Below are positions 9,649-20,937 of a DNA stretch of 64,000 bases, one piece after another (the first letter of the stretch is position 1; each line of letters starts with the position of its first letter). The DNA is from Diaporthe sp. PMI_573 (lineage: Eukaryota; Ascomycota; Sordariomycetes; Diaporthales; Diaporthaceae): NCBI GenBank assembly GCA_021399435.1, contig JAJTUP010000015.1:806001-870000 (forward strand). The letters are read 5' to 3'. Position numbers and translations under genes: made by a program. The notes beneath the pieces were generated by a model. The model did not search any database, had not been told where the DNA came from, and saw only the letters and a program-made list of their open reading frames with translations.

Positions 9649-11399
9649 ATGCAGCAATTATTAGAGTAAGTAACCCACTCCGAGTCTCGTGCTGCCGTCG
9701 TCTTTGTCGCGGCCCACCCTGGCCCATCACAAAGAGCTCGGCATGTCAAAGCAACACCCCCCGGGCTGCCCCACCCGCGCGCAGCTATCCACCCACGGCT
9801 TGTCCCTTTTGCTGACGCGACGCGCCCAGGTCCTTGCTCAATCGCAGTCCTCTTCTTGGCCAGCTGCTCAGCTTTGTTGACATGACCGGCCTCACAAGTT
9901 TCAAGATGGCGCCCCGGACACCACCGCCATCCCAAGGCGCCGACCCCATGCCCCCAGAGGACCATTGCGCCGCCATTGCTGGCCACCCATCACCAGCTGC
10001 TCCAATATCGCCTCCAGAGAACACAGCACCTAGGAAGCAAAGACGCGTCAATCGCATCATCCGGCCCGAGCCTGCCTCCCTGTACGACATCCTCCATGAG
10101 AACCAGGGGGAGTCGCTGTTCATCATCCCGATATGTTGGCAAGATCAGCACGCCCGTCTCCTCGGAGTGCGATGGGATCACAACTCTGCCATCCGCAGAC
10201 CGGTCCCCGACTTCAATTCCATGTCCTCCAAGTACCCGCCACGTCCCACAAAGGTCGCTACCGACCTGAGTAGGGATCTCACCACCGTCCTGGCCACGGA
10301 TCCCAGCCCAACTCAGATCGCTGCACTCAAGAGTGTCATGTCAACACTTTTCCCCGCCACACTGTCGAGGGCGAGATCCGAACTCAACCTTGAGATCCGG
10401 TTTGGGAACCAGGTCCTAAAGCGCGGCGTACGCGTGCCCATCGTGTGGAAGCAGTACGATCAGAACAGCCGCTCCTTCGACAGTGCCTCCACCAAGGTCG
10501 CAAGCTCCTACGGTCGGATACCTGGCAGCAGCCAGCAGTCCTTCGCGAGCCAGAACAGCGACTGGGGTCGCGGTGGCTCTCAGTCGTGGTCAGACCAGCC
10601 TGTACTGGCCTTCGTCAACAGGACCCATCTACACCAGGTGCGCAGCAACTTGTATCGTGTGATGCCCGGACCGAACAACAGCGTCAACGTCCCGGTCGAC
10701 AATCTTCAGAAGCTGCGGTGTAAACGCCTCGTCCCGCAAAACGCTGACCAAGACTCCTACCTTGTCGCCGTCATGCTGGCCCTCGCTCAGTGGCAGTGCT
10801 ACCCCCAGCGATCGAAGTACTCTTCGAGGTGGTCGTCGCAGACTTCATCACAGGCATCTCAAACGGGACAGGATGCATCTTTAGCTCAGCCTGAGTTTCG
10901 AGATGTTCCCGTCAAGGTCATCACACAAGACCAAGGTGCGGCTGAATTTGTCATCTATAGCGCTGTTGTTAGCGCCGTCTTCCTCGAGCGATTTGCGTGC
11001 CCGTCAAAGGCTCCCAAGGCCACGGACTTGCAGGACGGTGGCTTGGACATCAGCGTTACCAGGGTACAGATCTGGCCTGTTCTTGGCCTGAAGGAGCGGC
11101 TGGCCAAGGCTCTCGGCACCGAGATTGCTGGTGACTTGGCTTGCCATGACACGGCTGATACGGACATCGAGACGTGGGAGACGGATCAGGAACGTGCTTT
11201 CCGCCTCGGAAACCTCAAGAGGAAGAGGGAAGCGCTGTCAGAAGTGTTCAACAAAAGCTTCGAATCTACCGAGGGCGCCTCACCTGTCACTGTCGGCCTC
11301 GAGTCGGGGCTGGGTATCACCGTCGCCTCACCCCCAGTCTCACCGCGGACACCCAAACGGAGACGCACGCAGTCGAATACTCAATTGGAGGTCTGCTAG
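9649..11399 (+). CDS. Hypothetical protein, nuclear-type basic C-terminus
   Basis: The main frame runs from before 9882 to the stop at 11399. Two starts are possible. ATG 9882 gives 505 residues. A better model adds a 17-nt exon 9649-9665 (MQQLL...) joined over a 164-nt intron (9666-9829, GTAAGT donor, GCTGAC branch, CAG acceptor) in phase to a Leu-rich segment, giving 528 residues; I prefer it because all splice signals and the phase agree. Visible features: Pro-rich N-terminus, a central region with WKQYDQNSRSFDSAS and a Ser/Gln-rich linker, then RDVPVKVITQDQGAAEFVIYSAVVSAVFLERF, and a basic end (TPKRRRTQ) that could be a nuclear localisation signal. I do not recognise a catalytic domain. 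It looks like a conserved fungal protein of unknown function. Confidence 0.75.
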
Positions 11400-12405
11400 T
11401 CACAAGCATCGCCTTTTTCGCCGACACCTCCGCGGTGCATGCGCGAAGGTTGCAGGTGCCGGTCCTCGCCGGTTAGCAGCCCCGGGGGGCAAGGAAATGC
11501 GGGATGAGCAGGCCTCAGCCTTTTCGGGGTTGCTGCTGAGGGACCTCTTCTTTTCTCCCTCTCGCGGCTTTTGAATTGGCTCAATTCATGTCCCAGTTCT
11601 TTTCAGTTGGATTTATTACATATGAACCATGACACAAGAGTGGATCGGTTTCTTCATTCGGGTTGCAAGGCATTGGATCATGACGAAGCGGGATTCTGAT
11701 ATTTGATACCCTGGTTGCCTCATGGAAAGGATAGCTACGGATGCACGGGACTGCCAAACTCGCGTCGGCTTACTAGGTATGGAGTACCACGGAACGGTGA
11801 ATTCGCATTAGACAGGTACTGTCTAGCTGGCGTTGGGGGACCGCGGACAAGATAGGCACATTCAATACAAGGTTATATCATTCTAACAGAAGTCCTTTGA
11901 TTCTGAGTGATAGTTCGCATGGAACTTCTGGGTTGCGACCAGACTGCTAGTATTCCTTTGTGTAATCGCGTCATAAAGACAGTGAACAGGAGCGACGAGA
12001 TTTACGATGACAACTCTATGTTGATGTTCTCTTCCCGAGGGTTACCGTATGGTCAACTGGTGTAATACTGCTCATCTCATGTGATCACTATGATAATCGA
12101 CCCAATATTTGGAATCCAGAGAGGCAAAAAAAAAAAAAAAAAAAAGAAACGAAAAAGAAAAGGGGGGTGGTGGGGGCAGCACTGTTTTCTTTCATTCCAG
12201 TTGGGAGATAGGAAACATATACTCGAACGGCTGAATATGCTCAAGTCAAATTCGTTTGTCTATTGCACAGGGAAGGATATATGGTCTTCTCATTACCCTG
12301 GCCTCAGTCTTTTGCTACATTTCACGACGCATTGTGTCCCGAATTGTTTGTTCGGACATCCGCTACAAGACATGATCCAACCCGTATAAGACATACATTC
12401 GTACA
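11400..12405. other. Intergenic region with A20 tract
   Basis: About 1 kb between convergent genes. It contains a run of 20 A residues at 12126-12145 followed by purine-only sequence to about 12170. No gene recognised. Confidence 0.45.
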
Positions 12406-13353
12406 TCAACCGACTCGCTCGACTTCGAATGACAACCGCCTCCTAGTCGCAACATCCCATCCCCGTCTCGACTCGGCAATTCCCAGGCCCTTGTCAAGAG
12501 TCGCCTTACACTCGAACTTCAGCCCTGTACGCCCCGATATCTCTACCCACATCTTGTTGAAAGACTCAACGTTGTGAACAAAAATCTGAGCTCCAGGCTT
12601 CATCCCCCCTTCCACATCCCCCACAGCCTGGCCAAGGATCATCGTGCCGGGGGACGCAGGCCTGAGCAGTTTCACACAGTTCTCCAGCAGGTCACGCTGC
12701 CTTTCCCAGCCGAATAAATGCACAACCTGACCCATGTGGATGATATCCACCTTACCCACGAGCCCGCTCAGGGGGCTGCCATCGCCGAGGTCGAAAGCAT
12801 CGGCCTGCATCAGCGTCGCCTCGAGAGTATCCCTGTCCCGGAAGAAATCGTACCCGAGCCTGATAAATTCCCCTTGCAGCTCCGCGCCGTGCAGATTACC
12901 ACCTGGGGCGCCGTCGTGCGCCAGCTTGCGGATGTCCTGGCCGATGCAGCAGCCTATATCGAGGTACGTCGCCCCCTCCCTGATGCGCGACAAGATACTC
13001 GCGTACGAGGGTTTCTTACTCAGGCTGAGGTTGAGGAAGCGGAACTGTCCTATACATGGGTAGGGGAAGATGTCCCATGCCTTGTCGCGCTGCGAAAGGT
13101 TGGCGGTTCGGTTCAGTTGTCTTTTCATCTGTGCGCGCGGGAAGACAGGTCGGAGAGAAGGAAGTTTTGTTGGGCCCAATCATACCATTGCGATCACATA
13201 CTGGTCCACATCCTCAGATGGAATTCGCGAGTACTCCTCGAGGAGCTTGCGGGCCGCGGGTTCAATACCGGGGAAGTGCGTGTCGTACCAACCTACGCTC
13301 TTGTCCTTCGAGCCCACCTTGGGCGGCCGCACGGTCGCGCTTGGCTCGTCCAT
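12406..13353 (-). CDS. Class I SAM-dependent methyltransferase
   Basis: Exon 1 is 13186-13353 (56 codons, MDEPSATVRPP...) and exon 2 12406-13089; the 96-nt intron (GTATGA...CGCAG) joins in phase 0 as VIAM-RDKAWDIFPYPCIG, giving 283 residues. The SAM-binding motif I is YLDIGCCIGQDIRKL (Asp-x-Gly-x3-Gly-x-Asp), followed by an acidic residue at the end of beta-2 (HGAELQGEFI) and the DIIHMGQVVHLFGWERQ segment. The N-terminal pattern (GWYDTHFPGIEP...FPYPCIGQFRFLNL) is typical of fungal methyltransferases often found in secondary-metabolite clusters. No cluster backbone gene (PKS, NRPS, terpene cyclase) is in this window, so the substrate cannot be inferred. No signal peptide; cytosolic. Confidence 0.85.
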
Positions 13354-13946
13354 TGTCTTATCACGTCTGATTATTCTAAGCGAAGAGGAGAGAGCCAAGA
13401 ATGGAGTTCTTCCTGACTCGATGTAGGTCGTCCCAACTGCCGGGTCAAACTCGCACTAACCAGTGTCCTGGACCGTCATCGACGGGAGACGGCTAAGGCG
13501 GCTACGCGGACGCTACGATGGCGAATTAGGGTTTCATTAGTGGTTTCGAATACATGTCTAGCAACACACTTCCTCTAGTCATCCCGAGGTCAGCTTCAGT
13601 TGGGTATACTTGACTGGATATCCGTGGAGGGGATCAAAGATGTGGAACATGGTGCAGGTTCAGGTTGTCGGCCCGGAGTCTTCTTTCCATGACTCACCAT
13701 AAGTTTTACGGCAGGGTGGTTTTGCACAGCTGGCTGCATCCATATACCCTGGCAATATATTCATACATATCTGTGTGGTGTTTCCCAGCGTTGAGGCCAT
13801 CGGAAATGCTGTTAACATAGTGTGAAAGTATCATTCATGCCGTGGGAAGTTGAAAGGAACATGTTCAAGAAAAGAATCAATTGGCCCGATAATTGTTCTC
13901 GGAATCATGTTGTCAGAAGGCAATGTCAGACTTCGTGCTTCTCAGT
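13354..13946. other. Intergenic region
   Basis: 593 bp holding the promoter of the methyltransferase gene and the 3' flank of the permease gene. No gene or repeat recognised. Confidence 0.4.
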
Positions 13947-15854
13947 TCAGGTCTTCTGAACAATATCTGTCTGCAGCTCGTTGCCAGTTGAATGACTTTC
14001 CGGGACCCCCTCATGGACTACAATCTCACGTTTCTGAGCTTCATACATAGCTTTCGCAGATTCCGTGGTCCGCATATATGCGATGCGACCTTTTGTCAAC
14101 CAGAAGCCAATAGAAACCACCAGCATGACGGCGAATACCGCGATTGCGTAGTTCATGTCAGCGGCAGCCGGAGCGGGCCCACCGGGAAAGAAGAAAAACA
14201 CAGTCGTAATGGCACAATATATGACTGACGTCCAGTTTATCAGGGGACCCAGCGATCCCAGTCGGAAACCACCAGGCGGGAGTTTATCACGTCCGGCAAT
14301 CATAAGGGTTATGATCGGTAGGGCATATGATACTGTAAGCGCGATCGTTGCTGTGCTGATGATGGCCTCCAATACGGTGTTTGCAAAGAGGTATAGGATT
14401 CCAACAAGAGCCACAATAACGCCTTGCAGCACTATAGCTCTCGCCGGAACCTTCCAAGTGGAATCGACCTTTGCGAAGTAGGCGCTGAACGGTATTCCGC
14501 CGTCTCTGGCAAAGCCCCAGGTGAGCCGCGACCCGGTGGTGAAGACACTGATACCTTGGCCGAGGCCGTTGAAGATGAAGAGAGCCAACAGCACGGCGGC
14601 GCCCTGAAGACCAATTGCATCCTGGACCAGCTGCATGAAAGGTAGGTCTGAGCTGACGACAGAGTCCAAGTCTTGGATACAGAACAAGCAGACGAGCATG
14701 AAGATGAACCCGCTAGTGGCGCCAGTGACAACGGCAAGCCACATTGCTCTGGGTGCATTCCGCCGCGGTGCTGGTATCTCCTCAACCATGTGAATGACCG
14801 AGTCGAAGGCTGTTAGGCCATAGGCAGCCTGCAGCAAGCCCGTGAACCACTGCAAAATAGTTGTCAGACGACATGTTGTAGCTGGGTGACAGACAAAACA
14901 ATTCGAGGGACATGTTTACCGTTACGCCGTCGCTCCAACCTGTCTGGTTGATCCAGGTTCCAAAGACGAATCGCCCAGGTTGGAACTCGAGACCGGACTT
15001 GGTGCCCACAGCAATCAGGAGTGCCAGGCTGAGAACCACGAAGAGTCCCACAAAGCCAATGCCCACGAAGTCATTGAAAAGCGGCAAAACCCTGTCCTTT
15101 CTGCACGCGACCAAATTGAAAACTGTGAAAAGGGCGTTCACACCGAGGTACACCAGGAACTGGACCCAGCCGCTGCTCGCGCCTGTCCATTCCGGGTCGA
15201 ACATGACCTTCATGCCAAGCAGGAAGCTTGTCATGAACGCCGTCTGCGATGCAGTGAGCGTCCACCACCCGAAAGTGTTGATCCAGGCGCATATGTACGA
15301 TGTGAATCTCCCCCAAGGCGAGTCCCAGAGCCTCAGGACCCAGTAGGCTTGCCCCAGCGCTGTGGGCATGCTGCTGCACAGCTCGCCCAAGGAGACAACA
15401 ACACATATGTTGCAGATGGTCACAAGACACAGACCCCAGAGGATACTGATTGGGCCGCCGTTGGTCAGCCCGCTGCTAAGGTCCTGTAGGAATCAGACTG
15501 GGTCAGCATCCTGTGCTCTTGTTTTTTTTTTTTTTCCAAATTTACCATTGCAGCTGTAGCGATAGCTTTCGAAGCATTCGAAGCAGTCGCCGGACTGAAC
15601 GTTCGCCGGCCGCGGAGAACAAAGTAGAAATGGCCACCTGTGCTTACCTGCGCAAACGTTGACCATGTTCCCAACACACAGACTGCCAGTGCGAGGATAC
15701 TCCAGATGTCGAACTTCCGAGTGAGGCTTTGGTCGTGGCCGAGAGCAGCCAGGTCGCAAGCATCGACTACGTTCTGATCGACGGCGTCAACAGCTTCGGG
15801 GGCCGCCTGCGCCGTAGTCTCCTCCGCGGGTTGAGCTTTGCTTGAGTCCATCAT
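13947..15854 (-). CDS. APC-superfamily permease (amino acid/choline transporter type)
   Basis: Three exons: 15648-15854, 14920-15483 and 13947-14849, all phase 0; introns of 164 nt (GTAAGC) and 70 nt (GTAAAC, CTGAC branch). The product has 557 residues with a soluble acidic N-terminus and about 12 membrane helices. Diagnostic segments are FDIWSILALAVCVLGTWSTFAQ (helix 1), the Gly-rich loop SSGLTNGGPISILWG, SLGELCSSMPTALGQAYW (helix 3 consensus), and HMVEEIPAPRRNAPRAMW. These match the fungal Hnm1/GABA-permease branch that imports choline, GABA or amino acids at the plasma membrane with protons. The exact substrate cannot be told from sequence. The last ~40 residues form a cytosolic tail. Start is the first of two adjacent ATGs. 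Confidence 0.9.
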
Positions 15855-17664
15855 CAATGAACAGCGTGCAGCGGGAAATGCAGGTACAGAGCTACCACAG
15901 CATGGTGCCTGGACATCCGGGCACTTTGTGTTGTACTGAGAACAGAATTAAAACGTGCTCCCCAAAATGAGAACCTTTAGCCCGATGTGTAAACTGCCTA
16001 ACCCAAGGCCAAGGTCACTAAACTTCCCATGGTGAGGGTGCTGATAACGGCTGCGGCAATTTAAGTACCTCAGATAGCCTGTCCCCATTGCCGGGCCACA
16101 CTGTACTAGTAGTGTTGCATCCAGATTTTGTGAGGGGACAAACAACGTCGACCATATCCTTGCTGGTCCTAGCACCCGAGAGCCGTCCACAAAGAGCGGC
16201 AAGCGGAGGCTGGCGCCGAGTTTACTTTTACGTTATCGACTCTTTGATAGATAAAGGTAGATTAGATGTTTTACGTGAAGTCCTGCACTGCTACGGTGCG
16301 TGATTCCCCAGGTGGTGCGTGTGGTGACCGGTCATGGTAGCGATGCAAGCAGCATGCTGATAAGGGGCCTGGCTCGGCCCCATAAGGTCGACGGCTTTGA
16401 AACCAGATCGAGACTTGCGTGGTCGGAGACAGGGTGTAGTATTTGCCCCACAACATAGACCCTAGATCCCCCAGGCCAAGGTAGACTACCACCTGCAGGG
16501 GGCCTCAAAGGTTTCCAGATTCGGTAATGTTTGTGAATGATGAGAGGGCCAGAGACGACTTGTCTATATTAAAATCAGTTTGTTCAGTGGTTAATTACCT
16601 GACAGGGATTGCCGTTCCTAGGAGATGATTCTACAGAAGAAATTTCACACATACGCGATTGGGCCTTATTAGTACTGAGGAGGTCATCCCTTGGAAGGTG
16701 GGAGGACGTTAATCGCCCTTTTTGAAAATGACAAAGTTCTCCTACGGCAAATTTCGGACTAACCAAGGTATGTTGAGGTGTTTGGGAGTTCTGCACGCTA
16801 CGCTTGCACCTCGAAAAGACCTCTTTCCTGGCTAACAGCCTAGTATTTTGAACTGTGTGTGGAATACTGCCCAGGTGGAACATTGTTGGCCATAATATTG
16901 TGTCCTAGTAGCTTTGCCGTCTGCATTGGGCTTTTGTTCAATTCTGAGTCCCTGAAGGTTAGAGCACTAGGCTGGGGATCTCGGCATTTGACGATGAGGT
17001 CTTGGTAATCGACTCGAGTGTTGTCTCCTACTAGTAGTCCACATGTGCACTCTGAACACAGTTCATGACTATGGTTGTTGGATGTTTTGAGATACGTATG
17101 CATTGATCAGCTCGTATTACCAGCACCATCACGAATTCCTAAGCCCCAAAGGAAGACTCATTGCAACATGCCTAGCTGCCTTGAGTGACCAGTGTGGGTA
17201 AGAATATAGCCTGTGATGTGAGTCAGCGGCAGGCCACTCAAAACTCGCTTCCTATTCATCAGCTGAACACTAGTCACAAATGTTATTCCGGGAAGAGGTA
17301 AGCACGACACGATACCACCTTCATAGTATTTGTGTATCGCCATCAAAATCGGGCCTCTTGATATGCTCAGGGAATGCGGTCCGAAAACGTAGTATCTCAC
17401 CTGTAAGCGGCTAGTACGGTGCAGTAGGAGCTTGGTAGCCTTTGCTCCTTCGCGCCGTGTTCTAACTATTCTAACCGCCAAGTCGTATCCTAATTCTGTA
17501 TCGCCGCGTGACTCAAAGTATGCCTGGAGTGGTCCGACTCCTTCAGGGTTACGATGCTTCTGGCGTGATATAAAGCACCCCCCTAGGGCAACTGATAACA
17601 ACAGCGGAAATGTGCGCCAACCTTTCACCGCATTTCTGTCCTTCAGACTCCAAGCCGCCTCACC
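15855..17664. other. Long intergenic region, no supported gene
   Basis: 1.8 kb. Minus-strand ORFs at 16584-16883 and 16840-17103 lack motifs. A 283-codon minus frame at 17158-18009 overlaps the gene at 17665 and appears to be its shadow plus upstream sequence. Nothing else seen. Confidence 0.4.
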
Positions 17665-18327
17665 ATGAAGACGACTCTCCGCAGCATTTTCGGCCGAAAG
17701 CCTAAGCACCAGGGCCCAGATGCAAATCCGCGATCCAACCCAAAACAAGCCCCTGCTACGGCACCCGGGTCTGGACCTCAACAATTCGTCGCTCCGGATC
17801 CATTCGAATCGGAGGCGCAATTCCAGGCCGTCAAGGAACACCTGGACAACTTGGCAGCAACAAACCCAGAGCGATTTGCCATGATCGCCCGCCCAGGAGC
17901 CTTCAGAGCCGCGGAGTTCTGGATGAAAGAGAACTTCCCAGGTGCACAGGTCGTAAACGCCGGGTGCTTCCCCGGCGACATCACCACGCTGGGCAAGGAT
18001 GTGCAGCAAGAAGACACGCAGTTCTTGGTCGCGATGGACGCCGAAAACCCGAGGAAGTTTATCGCCGTCAACCTGGTAGTGTTTAATCTTGCTTTCTCAT
18101 TACCAGGCAGGAGCGGGTCAGCTCTGGAAACACCAGAGATCAAGGCTGCGGAGGACGGGCTACTGGAAATGTTGAAAGGGTGGCACAATGATGGGATGAG
18201 TGACGGATTCCTGGTTCTGGTGTCCATGGGGGTGGATCTGACCATTTACAGGTTTTCGGGGAAGGACGGGCTGGTTGACATTCCTGAGGGTGTGGATATT
18301 GTGTCGAAGAAGGTGGCACCGCATTAA
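17665..18327 (+). CDS. Hypothetical protein, 220 residues
   Basis: Single-exon frame starting at an ATG in good context (CACCATGA). The N-terminus is basic and Pro-rich (MKTTLRSIFGRKPKHQ...), possibly disordered; from residue ~45 there is a compact alpha/beta-looking domain with ATNPERFAMIARPGAFRAAEFWMKENFPGAQ, a Cys in VNAGCFPGDITTLG, and GMSDGFLVLVSMGVDLTIYRFSG near the end. No signal peptide or membrane helix; the overall composition is that of a soluble protein. I do not recognise the family. Codon use is G/C-biased at third positions like its neighbours, which supports a real gene. Confidence 0.65.
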   Translation: MKTTLRSIFGRKPKHQGPDANPRSNPKQAPATAPGSGPQQFVAPDPFESEAQFQAVKEHLDNLAATNPERFAMIARPGAFRAAEFWMKENFPGAQVVNAGCFPGDITTLGKDVQQEDTQFLVAMDAENPRKFIAVNLVVFNLAFSLPGRSGSALETPEIKAAEDGLLEMLKGWHNDGMSDGFLVLVSMGVDLTIYRFSGKDGLVDIPEGVDIVSKKVAPH

Positions 18328-20100
18328 TGGCGCAGTTCAGAGCTGTAATTGAGGTTAAGGTACCTGTTGTGACGGCATGATTAACGAGTGAATGAGAACA
18401 GGGGGGAAGACAGGTTCGCAGTGCTTAAATTGTTTCATACCCGGGGAACTGTATGTGTTGAAGTTTTGGGTTAGACATTGGAAGAGCAACACATGAAAAT
18501 CGTTAGAGCATTCGAGAGTTGGGAAGAAATCCATACAGTATTTCTTCCGTCTGAGCGGCCGTCAACAAGTCTGTTGTCTGCTTGCACTGGGCCTTTAACT
18601 CTCCCGGCGCGCTCGCTCAATGTCTTGACACTTCAAATGAGGTTATTCACAAGGTAAGGTTCGGGGCGGCGGGCTTCGGTCAAGTACAATGGCTGAGAGG
18701 TGATTTGACATGCCGTCAATTAATAACTGCCTGCAGACATGTAACAATTGATTCTTGAAAACGTAGCATATCATTAGATACGGAGAGCTAGTTGAGCCTC
18801 TCCTCGATTGGTGGCCAGACTCATGAAAGGGAGGTGTGCCCCGGCCTGACGGCCATAGGAAGATTCTTTTGAATTTATTCCACGAGGTTTGCCATCTCAC
18901 ATGATGCTCACAATGGCATAGCAAAACAATATCAACTTATCAGGCTGACCCTGAAGGAATAACGCATGTGAGACCCAATTGTGTCTCTGATACTGTGACG
19001 CATTTTGGAATGCGCCGATATCGCATCTACGTGGTGAGGAAGCTGAGACACAGGGCGGCCGAGAACCTTGATGGCTGACGACGTATGTTCCTAGCCGCGG
19101 CTTGGCCATCTGGGGTGACTGCACGTGTTCTCCGTTTCCCGGCATGATGAGACTCATTTTGGGCTGCAGTCAGCTCATCATATCTGGTATACTGGCACGG
19201 GGGAGAAGAGTAGTAGATCTGGGCCCAGATCACGCCACCCGGAAGCTCAAGAGGCGGGATCCACTCCAGAACGTCATCTGGGGAAAAGAGGTCGTGATTT
19301 GGAATCGGTCGGGCGAATTGGCATCTATGTTTGGTATCTGGGCGTCCACTGTGAAGTCCATATTATAAGATCTACCATCATGAAAGTAGATCAAAGAGTG
19401 TCTACCTAGGTATGTCACAAGAGGCGTATTTGTCAGACTGTGGATTTTAGATGTCAAGCCTGGGTGGATTGTCCAGATAGAGGAGGCCCGTCGTGAGGCC
19501 CGGAATCCCGGGACAGCACCGGGAAGGGACCACTCGCGATATCAGAATGGAGAAAATGGTTTAAAATCAGACGTGTTAGATGTCAAGGATTATCCAGCGC
19601 GACTTGGTCAAACAGGGCGAGGCCCACATTTCCGCAGGCACCATGTAAGGAAGGACGCGACCCACCAAGGCGCGACGGATGGCGTTATCGTCACTTATCG
19701 GAAAAACCGGGCCTGAAGTTTTCTCTCGCTCTTTGTCTCCTTTTCTGTCAGAGCTCCAGAAGTTTCCGCTGCCCGTACCCACCACCCTCACCATTCGTGT
19801 GGACCTTCACTTGGTCAACTTGTTCAAGCCGAACCCAGTCCTTCTGGCCGAGCGGACACACATTGGCCTTGCGAGATCGGGATCACGGACTTTTATACCC
19901 TCAAAAGTGGGCTCGATTCTCTGCAGTTCTGTCATTGACGCGTTATCTAATCGCATCTCAACGTTTTTCACCTCTCCTGTCTGTCTCAAAAGCGTCCAGC
20001 TTGGCCTCATCTCGCGGCTGCAAGCTCCTCAAGCTCATCCTCGCCTACTACGCCTTACACCACTCCTTATTCTTCCACATTCCCGTCAACATCAGTCAAC
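18328..20100. other. Long intergenic region with the peroxiredoxin promoter
   Basis: 1.77 kb. The last ~400 bp before 20101 are C/T-rich, as expected for a strong fungal promoter and 5' leader, with a TTTTATACC element near 19888-19896. The rest holds no supported gene. Confidence 0.4.
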
Positions 20101-20937
20101 ATGTCCAAGGCATTTGTTCAGAAGCCCGCCCCTGCCTTCACGGCGACCACCGTCCTTGAGCACGGTGAGTTCAAGGAGGTCTCCCTGTCCGACTTCCAGG
20201 GTCAATGGTGAGTCCACGCCCAAGCCTGTGTGCAGTCTGTTACCACCGCCCCGTCCTTGCGCTCTCGTAACGATCTCGAGCCTCGGCCACAAGGCAGGAT
20301 CAGCTATCCTCCCTGATTGCCTGCCTGCCTGCCTGCGAGACACCCCCTTCACCCCACATGGACGCTCGCTCACCTCACTCACAGGGTCGTCCTCCTGTTC
20401 TACCCAATGGACTTCACCTTTGTGTGCCCCACTGAGATCCTCGCCTTCAACGACGCCCTCCCCAAGTTCGAGAAGCTCAACACCACCGTCCTCGGTGTCT
20501 CCACCGACAGCCACTTCACCCACCTGGCATGGCGCGAGCGCCCCCGCAAGCAGGGCGGTCTCGGAGACGACCTAAAGCTGCCCCTGGTCGCCGACAAGAA
20601 CTTCAACATCGCCAAGGACTACGGCGTCCTGATTGAGGAGGAGGGTATCGCCCTGCGCGGTCTCTTCATCATTGACCCCAAAGGCACCCTGCGCCAGATC
20701 ACCGTCAACGACCTGCCCGTCGGCCGCAACGTCGACGAGACCCTCCGTCTCGTTGAGGCCTTCCAGTTCACCGACGAGCACGGCGAGGTCTGCCCCGCCG
20801 GCTGGCAGTCCGGCGGCGAGACCATGAAGGCTGACCCCAAGGGCAGCCTCGAGTACTTCGGAAAGCAGGGTGGTAAGTCTCGGCCCCTCAGCAGCGGAGA
20901 CGCGTCCCCCATTGCGAAGCGTCCACGTATTGAGTAG
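20101..20937 (+). CDS. TSA1: Typical 2-Cys peroxiredoxin (Tsa1/thioredoxin peroxidase type)
   Basis: Exon 1 is 20101-20207 and exon 2 20385-20937; the 177-nt intron (GTGAGT...CACAG) splits the Trp36 codon, giving 219 residues. The peroxidatic cysteine is C50 in [14 protein letters not shown] and the resolving cysteine C172 in GEVCPAGW. Both hallmarks of hyperoxidation-sensitive eukaryotic enzymes are present: GGLG (residues 93-96) and a C-terminal YF. The enzyme reduces H2O2 and alkyl hydroperoxides with thioredoxin and at high peroxide levels can act as sensor or chaperone. Unusual is a ~20-residue extension after the YF helix, ending AKRPRIE, which resembles a short nuclear signal. A good donor-like GGTAAGT at 20873-20879 lies just before this tail, so an alternative C-terminus by splicing is possible. 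Confidence 0.93.

Noticed and set aside
17158..18009. 283-codon ORF on the minus strand
   Set aside because: It overlaps the plus-strand gene at 17665, whose composition and start context are better, and its protein shows no domain.
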